Shown piece by piece: positions 44,410 to 53,900 of a stretch of DNA of 64,000 nucleotides. Location: positions 20,296,150 to 20,360,149 of the forward strand of contig CAMGYJ010000004.1 in the NCBI GenBank assembly GCA_946122785.1, in the 5' to 3' direction. This DNA is from Linum tenue. Taxonomy: Eukaryota > Streptophyta > Magnoliopsida > Malpighiales > Linaceae. The notes beneath the pieces were generated by a model. It did no database searches. It saw nothing but the letters and a program-made list of their open reading frames with translations, and was not told where the DNA came from. The position numbers and the translations under genes are program-made. How positions within the stretch are numbered: the stretch's first letter is position 1; the number at the start of each line of letters is the position of its first letter.

Positions 44410-45353
44410 TGTTTCAGGTGGAATTTCGCGTGATCAATGCACCCTGACTTCAAGAAAACAGAAAACGATGTTACTTGGTTCACACCTCTTCAAACACTGT
44501 TTGAACGAGGGTGTTCAATGCATACATCAAAGAACTGGCTACTTTTACCTCTACTCTTATGGAGATTCCTTGAGAGCTCCGCAACTACTGACTACAACTA
44601 ACAGAGAAGCCTCGTTGGAGGGTCCCTGGTGCTACTGCTACGGTTACTATTCTAGAGAGAAAAGGATAAATTTTGACGAGACTTGTTGTGGTTTGATTTG
44701 TCTGTCAATCCTCCAGAGCCTTGCTGCAAGTTTTGTTGTGTCTCACCCTCTAACCGCCTTCTCTCTCTTCCCGAAAATCAGCGCCACGTAGATCCAATAA
44801 CTCCTTCGAGCGTCATTTGCAAGTCAGCTGTTGCTTCTGGTAACCACCTTCGACACGTCATCATGTCCATGGACAATCAACCCTACGTACCATGTATGAA
44901 CAATTAGATGGTCACCATACACCAAATAATTTGGATGGTATCCATGTTGTTGGATGACATCATCCACTTTGAGTTTGGATGGTGTCCATTACGTTGGACA
45001 CTACTATCCATAATGAGATTTGGATGGTAGCCATGTTATTGGATACTACCATCAATTATGGGATTTGGATGGTAACAATGTTATTGGACACTACCATCCA
45101 TTATGGGATTTCGATGATATCCATGTTATTGGACGCTGCCACCCATTATGGGATTTGGATGGTATTGGTGTTATTGGACACTACCATCCATTATTGAATT
45201 TGGATGGTATCCATGATGTTGGACACTACCATCCTTTAATCTTACGTCTCAACTTGATAAATTGGACCATCCATGTACACATGGACCAACTACTTAACTT
45301 GGCCAAGCTATTCATACTTTCAATAATTAATGAAAATTATTTTGGTGTAAACA
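44410..45353 (-). mobile_element. 3' LTR of a minus-strand Ty3-like element
   Basis: In plus orientation it runs from TGTTTCAGGTGG to GGTGTAAACA. On the minus strand it therefore starts TGTTTACACC and ends CCACCTGAAACA. It matches the second LTR at 48156-48793 over the first 600 bases at high identity. A purine-rich tract borders it at 45354-45366 (minus strand). It contains the 45-bp minisatellite. Confidence 0.75.
44931..45237 (+). repeat. 45-bp minisatellite inside the LTR
   Basis: Seven units start at about 44931, 44974, 45019, 45064, 45109, 45154 and 45199. Each is a variant of TTTGGATGGTATCCATGTTA then TTGGACACTACCATCCATTATGGGA. Because 45 is a multiple of three it also gives a repeating 15-residue frame, which I regard as a by-product. 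The other LTR keeps only about three units. Confidence 0.85.
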
Positions 45354-45366
45354 AATACCCCCCACA
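45354..45366 (-). other. Polypurine tract (minus strand)
   Basis: Minus strand TTGTGGGGGGTAT directly precedes the LTR start TGTTTACACC, as expected for plus-strand DNA priming in an element read on the minus strand. Confidence 0.6.
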
Positions 45367-46296
45367 ACTTAGTTTATAAGAACTAATTCTTATGAACTAA
45401 GTTGTTGACACCAACTGTACTAGATGCGCAACCACTTGAAGCAGATGTTTGCTTTATATTGCCATATTTCCAAATCATATAAGGAATGTAATACTTTCCT
45501 GGCCATGTAAACAAAACACACCAAGAGAGTGTTCATCTCCAACTCGGCTAATAATACAATTTTTAGCCAAATAACGTGGCCTACCTTTTCCTTTTTTGAT
45601 AAGGAACCCAAATTCTTTTTCATGTAGGACACACCTCTTAACCCATATCCTACTAGCAAAAGAACTCATTCCTAGAAGGACACAACTAATTTTTCTCTAT
45701 AAATTGATGCTCCCATTCACTATAACTTACAACTAAACAAAAAATATATCACTGTACCTCCAAAACTGTGCGATGCTTCCCCATGACAAGAGTCTTGCTA
45801 CTGTTCGGGCTCAAGTCACCAAGCCCAGGTACTCTTCCTCTCAGTCATGGATGGTTACTCGACCAAACTTAATCACTATCCATATACAACATGGATGACA
45901 TACTTTTGTTTGGACAACACTATCAATGTAACAATTTAAACAAACCAAGTTACAAATCGCTTAAGGCCAACCATCCTAGGCCTTTTGTAACAAGGATGGT
46001 ACATCCAGAAGATGGAAAAGATCCATGTCTCGACTGCCAACTCCAATTATTGACTTGGACGACCATTAGGAAGGATGGTAGCCCTATTGGAATTGGGATG
46101 ATACCATCCAAATTCCAATTTGGATGACTACCATGTGGCTCAATGCCTCTGATTCCGACCCAAAAAACAAAATGCTTGTTATGGCCAACTTGCAAAGATT
46201 TGGTCTGGCCATTCACTCCCTGATCATGTTGCACATCTTAGAAACCATGTCAACTTCAACTAGGTCTCCGTCTGCACTTGGCCGACATCTAAATTA
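45367..46296 (-). other. Deleted/decayed internal region of the minus-strand Ty3 element
   Basis: Minus-strand frames at 45669-45420 are not recognisable domains. Around 46008-46140 there are further GGATGGTA/TACCATCC phrases like those in the LTR minisatellite. No reverse transcriptase or integrase motif was seen. Confidence 0.4.
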
Positions 46297-46479
46297 CTAA
46301 CACTCCTTAATGTCCCAAAGGGACAATACGTATGGCATAAAGTAATTGCCATTAATATCAGACTCTGGTAAGTTTGCACTTCTAAAAGTTGGACGTGGAT
46401 CGTCCTCCATGCCAAGATTGATATTCTCCAACACATCACATGAGGCAACGTGTTTGTTATCTTGAACCATTTTCAACAA
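46297..46479 (-). pseudogene. Ty3 pol relic (segment between protease and reverse transcriptase)
   Basis: The frame includes LENINLGMEDDPRPTFRSAN. It resembles the conserved stretch just before the reverse transcriptase of Tat/Athila-type Ty3 polyproteins (pattern: (E)xINLGxxEDPRPxFxSAxLP). It lies in the right order between gag and the 3' LTR of the minus-strand element. Everything downstream in pol is missing. Confidence 0.55.
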
Positions 46480-47280
46480 TGTTGTGGCTTCTTTTTAATA
46501 ACGTCGTCAAAATATTTTTTATAATTTTTAAATATTTTTTCCTTTTTATAACATATAACATGGCCTAATTTAGCCACACTTTATTTATTTAAATAACAAG
46601 CTAAACTTTGGCATAAACCATCATGTCGTAGGTCCATACCCATTTCCAACTCCACAGATCAAACCAAACAAACCATCAGTGAAGGCCATGACTCGTCATA
46701 GCTAGCTTCACACATGTTGGTTTTGATGTTTTGGAGTCACTGTTGGCTTGCAACTCTCCATTTCGTCCAGCTCAAACATCTTTGTTCAAAACTCTGCGAG
46801 CCTGATTTGGCCTCATCTCAGCCTCGCGAAAACCATAAGCGTTCTTGACTTTAGACAGGATATTCATGTTTTTTGTTAGCTTTGTCTTGCCAAATCGACT
46901 ATGTGGTATCACTTGCCCACAATGGTTTTTTTATCGACTGCACACTCTCATGGTGTTGAGAGTGTGAGCACCAAGGTTTGTGAGCTCCACCAACATGTGT
47001 GTGGGAATTGGTCTTGCCCTCATGTCCACCATTCATGGGAAACTTGTTCCCAACCAGTGCAGGTGTGAAAACTCCATGTCGGGTTTGATCGAGCTTGCCA
47101 CCCTGTCCCCTCAGTGGAGTCTTTGGGGACCCCTTACATGGAAGACTATAATGAGTTATGCCAGCCTTCACAGCATTGATTTTTTTTCATGTGGTCACCA
47201 CCTCCATATTGAGGAGAATTTGTGGCAACCCTTGTGTGTTTTTTTCTAGAACATGTTGGATGTGGCAAACTTCTTTGCCA
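46480..47280 (-). other. Internal non-coding part of the minus-strand Ty3 element
   Basis: No protein domain recognised. Frames on both strands here are short and without motifs. Confidence 0.35.
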
Positions 47281-48072
47281 CTAGCGATGTTGTTTATCCT
47301 TCAATTTTCCATACGGTGGGATCTCATGCCCCCCTCCTTGCCCCCCAAGCGGTATGAATCCACCAGGATCCAGGCCTTGCAGGTTCACAGGGGGTGGGAT
47401 TTGCTGCGGGTACGCAAATGGTGATATTGGGTCAACATTGTTTGGACCCAAACCCATACCCACATTAACAAGAGCCATGTATGGTATGGCTTCTGGAATG
47501 TTTTTTCGTGCAACACCTTGCACAGGTGGCGGTTTCTCAACATGGATATGGGATAAAGTGGCATGACTCTCGCGAACATTCACCCTTTGAGGTGTTGGTA
47601 CGGTAGTTTCCACCGATGGTGTAGGGTTCAATGGGCGTGGCTGCTCACCTCGACCAGACAGTAGGTTAGCGTTTTCACTTTCACAATTTGGAAAGTCTCG
47701 ACCATATGAAGACAAAGCCCTAGTTCGTAAAACTGGTATGTTCAATAATTTCCTAAACTCACCCAAATCATTCGTATTTTTGTTTACCAACTCAAATAAT
47801 TTAGTAAATCGTCTATCTACGAGGGAATTGAGACAATTAACTTGAGAGTTTACCTGATGAGCCATAACTCTGGCTTCCTCTATCAACCGAAAACTTTCCG
47901 CCATCATTTGGCGGTTCTCCTCCGTTGCTTTGTGGTTCTCCTCCATCATCTGATAAAGAGACACCACTGCCTCGCCTAGATCTGCATTTGGTGCCATGTT
48001 TAGCGCCTCTGCTCTAGCATTGTTTCTTCCTGCTTGGTCAACTTCAACGTTAACCAACTGCCCCTCCTTCAC
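47281..48072 (-). pseudogene. Gag-like N-terminal protein of the minus-strand LTR element
   Basis: This open frame of 263 codons has a coiled-coil-like N-terminal half (MEENHKATEENRQMMAESFR, VDRRFTKLFELVNKNTNDLG) and a Pro/Asn-rich C-terminal half. It lies about 65 bases from the primer-site sequence, the usual place for gag. The capsid core and zinc knuckle are absent, so it is a partial gag as seen in large non-autonomous LTR elements. The first codon of the frame is uncertain because it is open upstream. Function would be particle formation or RNA binding in trans, if any. Confidence 0.55.
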
Positions 48073-48134
48073 AACACCTTGTGGAGGATCACCATCTTGA
48101 ATCCTTCATCGTGGAGCCATATCGAACACATGTT

Positions 48135-48152
48135 GTCCCACTGGGCGTGCCA
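48135..48152 (-). other. Primer binding site-like sequence
   Basis: Minus strand TGGCACGCCCAGTGGGAC starts three bases after the end of the LTR at 48156. The TGG start and location fit a Ty3 primer site; I have not verified the cognate tRNA. Confidence 0.6.
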
Positions 48153-48155
48153 ATT

Positions 48156-48793
48156 TGTTTCAGGTGGAATTTCGCGTGATCAATGCACCCTGACTTCAAT
48201 AAAACAGAAAACGATGTTACTCGGTTCACACCTCTTCAAACACTGTCCGAACGAGGGTGTTCGATGCATACATCAAAGGAACTGGCTACTTTTTCTTCTA
48301 CTCCTATGGAAATTCCTTGAGAGCTCCGCAACTACTAACTACAACTAACAGAGAAGCCTCGTTGGAGGGTCCCTGGTGCTACTGCTATGGTTACTATTCT
48401 AGAGAGAAAAGGATAAATTTTGACGAGACTTGTGGTGGTTTGATTTGTCTGTCTTTCCTCCAGAGCCCTGCTGCAAGTTTTGTTGGGTCTCACCCTCTAA
48501 TCGCCTTCTTTCTCTTCTCAAAATCAGCTCCACGTAGCATCCAGTAACTCCTCCGAGCGTCCTTTGCAAGTCAGCTGTTGCTTCTGGTAACCACCTTCGA
48601 CATGTCATCATGTCCTAGGACAATCAACCCTACGTACCATGTATGAACAATTAGATGGTCACCATACACCAAATAATTTGGATGGTATCCATGTTGTTGG
48701 ATGACACCATCCACTTTGAGTTTGGATGGTCCCATTATAAGGTTTGGATGGTGTCCATTACGTTGGACACTACTTTCCATAATGAGATTTGGA
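48156..48793 (-). mobile_element. 5' LTR of the minus-strand Ty3-like element (truncated)
   Basis: Matches 44410-45025 closely but carries an extra 22-base phrase near 48721 and stops inside the minisatellite at about 48793, where unrelated Helitron-like sequence begins. The outer 300 or so bases of this LTR are missing, so no TSD can be assigned to the whole element. Confidence 0.75.
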
Positions 48794-49237
48794 CTCATTA
48801 CCCATAATATCACCAATGACGAGTAACACAAATATTACTCCATCCCATCTACCTAGGAATATATAAACATACAGGGGAGAGAGAGATAAACAGTGGCAAA
48901 CACCGCTCTTGTTGAGGATAGGTTGAATGAAGTGACGACTGGTTGTTGACATAAGATAAAAAGGGAGAATGGAAAAAAGAGAAAAGTTGAAAATACAAAT
49001 TTTTGTAGTGAAAATAGAAAGGAAATTGTATGACAATGCAATGACATATTGCCTTCCAAGTAGGCCGAACTGATAAAAAAATTCCTATGAACTCATTACC
49101 CATAATATCACCAATGACGAGTAACACGAATATTACTTTCATATCATGAAAAGGCTATATAAATATCTCAAATCATTTAAAATATAAATAATACAAAATA
49201 TTACTTTCATCCGACCAACGGGTCGGGTATAAGCTAG
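48793..49237 (+). mobile_element. Helitron 3' part
   Basis: The 3' terminus CCGACCAACGGGTCGG (perfect 6-bp stem, AACG loop) then GTATAAGCTAG and T is canonical for plant Helitrons. The phrase ACTCATTACCCATAATATCA occurs at 48793 and again at 49091, 298 bases apart. One of these probably marks a Helitron 5' end (TCATTACC...). Confidence 0.6.
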
Positions 49238-49410
49238 TTTAGTTAAGATTAAATAAACTCAACTATGTAATATATGTTTCGTTCTAGAATTGGAAGATCG
49301 TAAAGGAGATTATATCGAAAAGCCAGCGGTAGGGTAGTTTGTACTAAAATCGTAGTTAATCATGGTTCAACCGTTTGATACCAATAAAATTGCTTTCCAT
49401 TTAACGAATA

Positions 49411-49527
49411 AGGGCTTGGTCTAGTGGTAATATCACTAGCCTAGAACCTGGATATCCTAGGTTCGAATCCCTTAAGTAGTACCTTAATCACAAAAAGAAA
49501 CCTATGTCAACCTTATAAAAAAAATTG
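49411..49527 (+). repeat. tRNA-derived SINE-like unit
   Basis: Polymerase III box A (TGGTCTAGTGG, 49418-49428) and a perfect box B (GGTTCGAATCC, 49460-49470) are followed by a short unrelated body and an A-rich end near 49518-49526. It does not fold as a complete tRNA cloverleaf with a proper acceptor stem by eye, so a SINE is preferred over a tRNA gene. Confidence 0.6.
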
Positions 49528-49570
49528 CTTGTCATTTTGTGTTTAATACCCAGTAATTGCAGTATGATAG

Positions 49571-49864
49571 GGTACTGATGAGGTCATCAAATCAAAGTCC
49601 AATTCATCACACGAAGGTCCAATTACTCGTCTACAAGCCAAGAGATTAAGAGAGGAATTTGCTCCTTATTCGGACGACATTATGCTCAATTGGACGTGGA
49701 CCAACATCATGGGAAGCCCATTATACTTCTACAATTCGTGGACCAGCATGGAGGCAACTTGGGCTTCAAGGAAGGAGAGGATTCGGCTAAGGAGGAGAAT
49801 AAGAGCTCAAGGTGTGAAAATGATCAAGGTGGGAAAAGAACCCAAGAAGGGAAGGTGGATATGA
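49571..49864 (+). pseudogene. C-terminal tail of a Ty3/gypsy polyprotein
   Basis: Open from just after a stop at 49568-49570 to TGA at 49862-49864. The HEGPITRLQAKRLREEF motif equals the tail motif at 24938-25132. It lies immediately 5' of an LTR, as the end of pol should, yet that LTR is followed by a primer site and gag. Confidence 0.6.
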
Positions 49865-49883
49865 AGGCTAGAATTTAGGGAGT

Positions 49884-50371
49884 TGTTGACTTGGTCTTTT
49901 CCTTGTCTTTTAAGGAGTGTGTTTTCTTTTCCTGGTCTTTTAAGTAGTGCGTTTTCCTTTTACTTGTAGGATTTGAGCATTTGTTTTCCTTTCTTTGTTT
50001 GTTTTGGATTTGTTTTAGATAGCCTATAAATAGGGATGAGTTCTAGCTTCATCAATTTTTCAATCAATCAAGTCAAGTTTCGAGTTCAATAAGAACGAGT
50101 TCTTGTGCAAGCTTCTGTCGAGGATTCTGGGAGTTTTCACGTGTCTCTTATCAACTAGAGATCGCGTCTAGTTGTGGCGAGCATCACCTATATCAATTGC
50201 CCCTTTCTACAAGTTGGTGCAATCCGATTGGTTTCATATACCAATTGCCCTTCATCACGGTTGGGATTGTCCGATTGATTCCGCATTATCTTTATTTTTT
50301 TCCTAGTTCAAGAAAGGCGACATCAGAAAATCATAAAAACATCGTTCAAGCTGCGTACTTTGGTATCATCA
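49884..50371 (+). mobile_element. LTR of a Ty3 (chromovirus-like) element
   Basis: Runs from TGTTGACTTGG to ATCATCA, 488 bases, with TATA-like CTATAAATAG at 50024-50033. Boundaries come from the preceding purine-rich AATTTAGGGAG and the following primer site. The 5' edge is less certain than the 3' edge. Confidence 0.6.
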
Positions 50372-50373
50372 AG

Positions 50374-50386
50374 TGGTATCAAGAGC
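50374..50386 (+). other. Primer binding site (initiator tRNA-Met)
   Basis: TGGTATCAAGAGC, two bases after the LTR end, matches the tRNA-Met priming sequence with one extra A. Confidence 0.7.
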
Positions 50387-50501
50387 CCGGTTCAAACACA
50401 GCGGAGAAGAAGGTTCTTGGAAATTTTGACGTGTTCTAGAAGCAATCTTGGCGAATTCTTGTGGGCTTTCAGCGCAAGAAACACTACCTTGTGCCGCAAG
50501 A

Positions 50502-51709
50502 ATGGATGATCCAATGAAGGCAATGATGGATCAATTGGAGGAAATTCAGCAAACCCTAGCAGCCAACGCCACCGACGTTAATGCACGATTCGCCATAGTC
50601 GAAGCAAGGCTAGCCGCGCCTCAAGCTCTTGCGCAAGAAGCACTACCAAACCCTAATCCTGAGAGGCCTAGGCGAGAAGATGAAGAGTGAGGAGAAAGGA
50701 GGATTGTTCCGCAACCCATGGTTGAACAATTGAGACGTCATCGTCCTTTGGGGATGCCGCGAACAAGGAGAGGCAATCCTTGAGTGCAAGATGAAGAAGG
50801 CGAGTATGATGATGATGAAGCCAACCTTAAAGAAGTTGAAGACGAATTGAGAAATGTGAAGATCACTATTCCATCATTCAGAGGTGCTACCGATCCCGAA
50901 GCTTATCTTGATTGGGAAAGAAAAATGGAGATGATTTTTGACTACCACAACTATTCCGAGAGGAAGAAAGTTCAAATGGCTGCAATGGAATTCAAGGATT
51001 ATGCTATCATCTGATGGGATCGAATCTGTATGAGAAGAATGAGGGATAGGCAACACCCTATTGAGACATGGGAAGAGATGAGGAGCATCATGCGGGATCA
51101 ATTCGTCCCTAGCTACCATCGTAGGGAGATGTATCAAGCCCTACAAACCTTACGACAAGGTACAAAAAGTATAGAGGATTACTACAAGGAGATGGAGATG
51201 ATGATGATTAGAGCTGACCTCGTAGAGGATAATGAAGCCACCATAGCACGATTCCTACACGGTCTCAATCGGGAAATCAGGAATGTGGTCGAAATTCAAC
51301 CATCTAGAGAGTTATACGATTTGGTTGCAATGCGGCCAAAGTTGAGAAGCAACAACGTAGTAACCTTGGAAGAAGGTTCAAACCTCCCTCTAGCGCACCA
51401 AGGCCAGGAGTGCCTTCGAATTCAAACCCTAAGCCAGCCGTTTCAAAACCAGAAGCACCAAAACCGGCAACCAAGGTTGAAGCACCAAGAGAGAGACCCA
51501 CAGGCTCTAGTGGAGGAATTCAATGCTTCAAGTGCCATGGAAGAGGACATATGACCAACCAATGTCCTAACAAGAGAGCTCTAGTCATGTTGGACAATGG
51601 AGAGTACGCCTCGGATTATGAGGAAGAAAAGGAGGCTAATTCGGATTCTAGTATGGACGAGAAGATAGAGATGGAGGAGGCACCACCAGGAGAGCTTTTC
51701 GTAGCTTGA
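50502..51709 (+). pseudogene. Ty3/gypsy gag, first copy (broken)
   Basis: Frames at 50502-50690, 50784-51014, 51030-51554 and 51410-51709 together give a chromovirus-like gag. An N-terminal coiled segment is followed by the capsid core (FRGATDPEAYLDWERKMEMI, WEEMRSIMRDQFVPSYHRRE, LRQGTKSIEDYYKEME, ARFLHGLNREI). A CX2CX4HX4C zinc knuckle (CFKCHGRGHMTNQC, about 51525) and an acidic tail follow. Stops at 50688 and 51012 and a frame change near 51400 inactivate it. It would form the element's particle and bind its RNA. Confidence 0.85.
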
Positions 51710-51856
51710 AGAATTCTAAGTGTGCAACCCAAAGAGGAGCTTGAACAACGAGAGAATCTATTCCATACAAGGTGCACGGTGGATGAGAAACTACTCTCAT
51801 TGGTAATTGATGGTGGAAGTTGCAGTAATGTCATTAGTGTCTATTCGATTAAGTAG
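51710..51856 (+). pseudogene. Start of Ty3 protease, truncated
   Basis: The frame continues with TRCTVDEKLLSLVIDGGSCS; the D-G-G/S-x-S/C-N pattern is the protease active-site region of plant Ty3 elements. Homology stops at about 51856, where a second, unrelated gag begins. Confidence 0.65.
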
Positions 51857-52563
51857 AGCAGTTCTTCAAATTTCAGGAAACTCCAGAAGAACATAAGGTG
51901 CTCTTGGCATCTTATCACATGGAGGGAGACGCCAACTAATGGTGGCAATGGTTGGATCACACTTATACGACGTCAGGGTTGACCATGACTTGGCCCCGAT
52001 TTCGAGAAGAGTTGTGGGCAAGGTTTGGGATGTCCGACAATGTCTCTTGCCACGAGGCACTAGCCAAAATCAAGCAAACCGGTTCCTTGAGTGACTACTT
52101 GTTGACTTTTGAGAAACTGGGTAACCAGTGCTTTGGGTGGACTGAAGAAGCGCTAGTGGGCTCATTCATTGGTGGGGTCAAACCTGAAATTTCTTATTCC
52201 GTCCGCATGTTAAAGCCACAAACTATATGAGAGGCAATACGACTTGCCAAGGTGAAGAGCGAGGAGTTGGCGAAACATCGGGGAATGCAAAGGAATCCGC
52301 CGCGAGCACCCTTGGAGGCCGCGGACGAGCCACCACCACCACCGTCGCAGGTGGAACCACCACGCAACCCTAAGCAAGGCGGATGTCTCCGGAAGAAGTT
52401 GCACGTCGCCGGGCGGAAGGCATATGCTTCCATTACGACGAACGCTTCACGATTGGCCATCACTGTGCCAACAAGAAAGTGCTACTCATGATTGGAGCTT
52501 GCACCGACGGGGAGGGACAATTCATCCATGACGAAGACCCACCTTGAGGGCAAGGTGGCGCTG
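51857..52563 (+). pseudogene. Second, different Ty3/gypsy gag fragment
   Basis: Frames read FFKFQETPEEHKVLLASYHM, WPRFREELWARFG, KIKQTGSLSDYLLTFEKLGN and VKPEISYSVRMLKPQT, the capsid core of a different plant Ty3 family. A degenerate knuckle (GICFHYDERFTIGHHC; second Cys replaced by Tyr) lies near 52430-52470. Stops at about 51938 and 52228 and a frame change near 52390 break it. It ends at a polypurine tract, with no pol between. Confidence 0.75.
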
Positions 52564-52576
52564 AAGGGGGGAGGAA
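52564..52576 (+). other. Polypurine tract
   Basis: AAGGGGGGAGGAA directly precedes TGTTACGAG, the start of the LTR that follows. Confidence 0.75.
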
Positions 52577-52999
52577 TGTTACGAGAATTAATCCATCGTA
52601 ACCATTGGGCCTCAATCTGGGCTTAGATATTTTATTATTAAGTCTTTTATTATTATTTGTCTTTATTATTGCTTTCATACTTCAAGTAGGATTTGTGTTA
52701 TTGTTAGGAAGTTTATTAAAGTTTCCTTGTAGGTTTGGGTTTTCATTATTTGGTTAGGAAAGACGAGAGGGAGGGCGCTGGCCTTATTGGTGTAGGACTG
52801 GGTTGGTATTTTTCTAGCCTATAAATATATACTCATTCTCTAGTTTAATGTTATGTTGAACATTGGAACCCAATAGTAGTTGTAGTTATTTTCGTTCCTC
52901 TGAATATTCTCTTCGTTCTAACTCTCTTTATTACGAATATCTTTCAACATCAACGACGCCTGTTACGTGAAGGTTCTCACTGGAGAAATACACATAACA
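52577..52999 (+). mobile_element. 3' LTR of the second Ty3 element
   Basis: Starts TGTTACGAG and can be closed at ACATAACA, giving inverted TGTTA/TAACA ends and 423 bases. A TATA-like CTATAAATATA lies near 52820. The 3' edge is a best guess; an earlier possible end is ATCTTTCAACA at 52949. Confidence 0.6.
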
Positions 53000-53900
53000 C
53001 TCCGCTCCGGCTTTTGTGGAGGCCGTGAAAGAAGCTAATTAGTAATTACTCTCAAATCCTACGCCACCTGTGGCATTGTTTGTTTTTTGATGAAATTCCT
53101 AGAAACAGGAATTAACGGAGCCGCTAAAAGGAAGCCATTAGAATTTGGAGGAGATGGACGTGGACGGGACAAGGATGTCGGAAGTAGGCCTCGCAGCGGG
53201 AAGGCAGACAGTTGGGCCAAGTTAGTGAAAGAATGTGTCGGTCCAATTTATTGTTCGCGCCCCATAAGCAAAAATAGAAAAGGAAGCAATTAAAATAATT
53301 GCACAGACCATCGGGATTATGAAGAGCCAACCGAGCTTGGTGGCAGTGGATATCCTTTTGGAAGCTTCCAGCTTGTGGGATGTGATCGAGAACCCTGAGA
53401 TATTAGGCAAAAGTTCTGATTTGCAACGGCTTTAAGAAGAAAAGGCAGCTATAGGAATTTTGGAACCGAAGCTACCGGAAGGATGCTCATTGGAAGCAGC
53501 AGCAAGGACGAACGAGAGATAAGAACTGAAATCCTCCTCGTGAGTGATTAACGAATGACAAAATTAGAATCTTTGTCATACAGTTTTATGCATAGTATTG
53601 AGAGACCTAATTAACGAATGCTCAAAGAAAGACTGAATTAGAATTTATTCTATGTAGATTCATGTATGAAAAATTGAGAAATTTTGTGAATGCTAATAAG
53701 AAAACTAGAATTGACGCATGAATATATTGATATTGAGATGTGTTTTTCTCAATAATTAGAGTACAATTTTGTGTACATGCCATGAAGTATAGTGATTTTA
53801 ACTATATGATTGCATAATCTAAAGCATATATGAATGCATATTCTATGATAAATATGCTAGTGAAATGGGTTGTATGTCCATATTAATTTTTATGGAAGAA
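53000..53900. other. Unassigned; probably 5' part of a decayed copia element
   Basis: No domain recognised. Some wording around 53330-53480 looks like eroded coding sequence. No primer site or 5' LTR for the copia element was located. Confidence 0.3.

Noticed and set aside
44979..45197. Repetitive 72-codon protein with 15-residue repeats
   Set aside because: Explained by a 45-bp minisatellite inside an LTR; length multiple of three keeps the frame open by itself.
45891..46234. Possible protein-coding gene on either strand
   Set aside because: Frames overlap on both strands and the sequence contains the GGATGGTA/TACCATCC repeat wording of the nearby LTR; part of the decayed element.
49411..49475. 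Functional tRNA gene
   Set aside because: Boxes A and B are good, but no convincing acceptor stem or complete cloverleaf, and an A-rich tail follows; called SINE-like.
51304..51501. Minus-strand Gly/Leu-rich frame
   Set aside because: Shadow of the plus-strand gag; no independent evidence.
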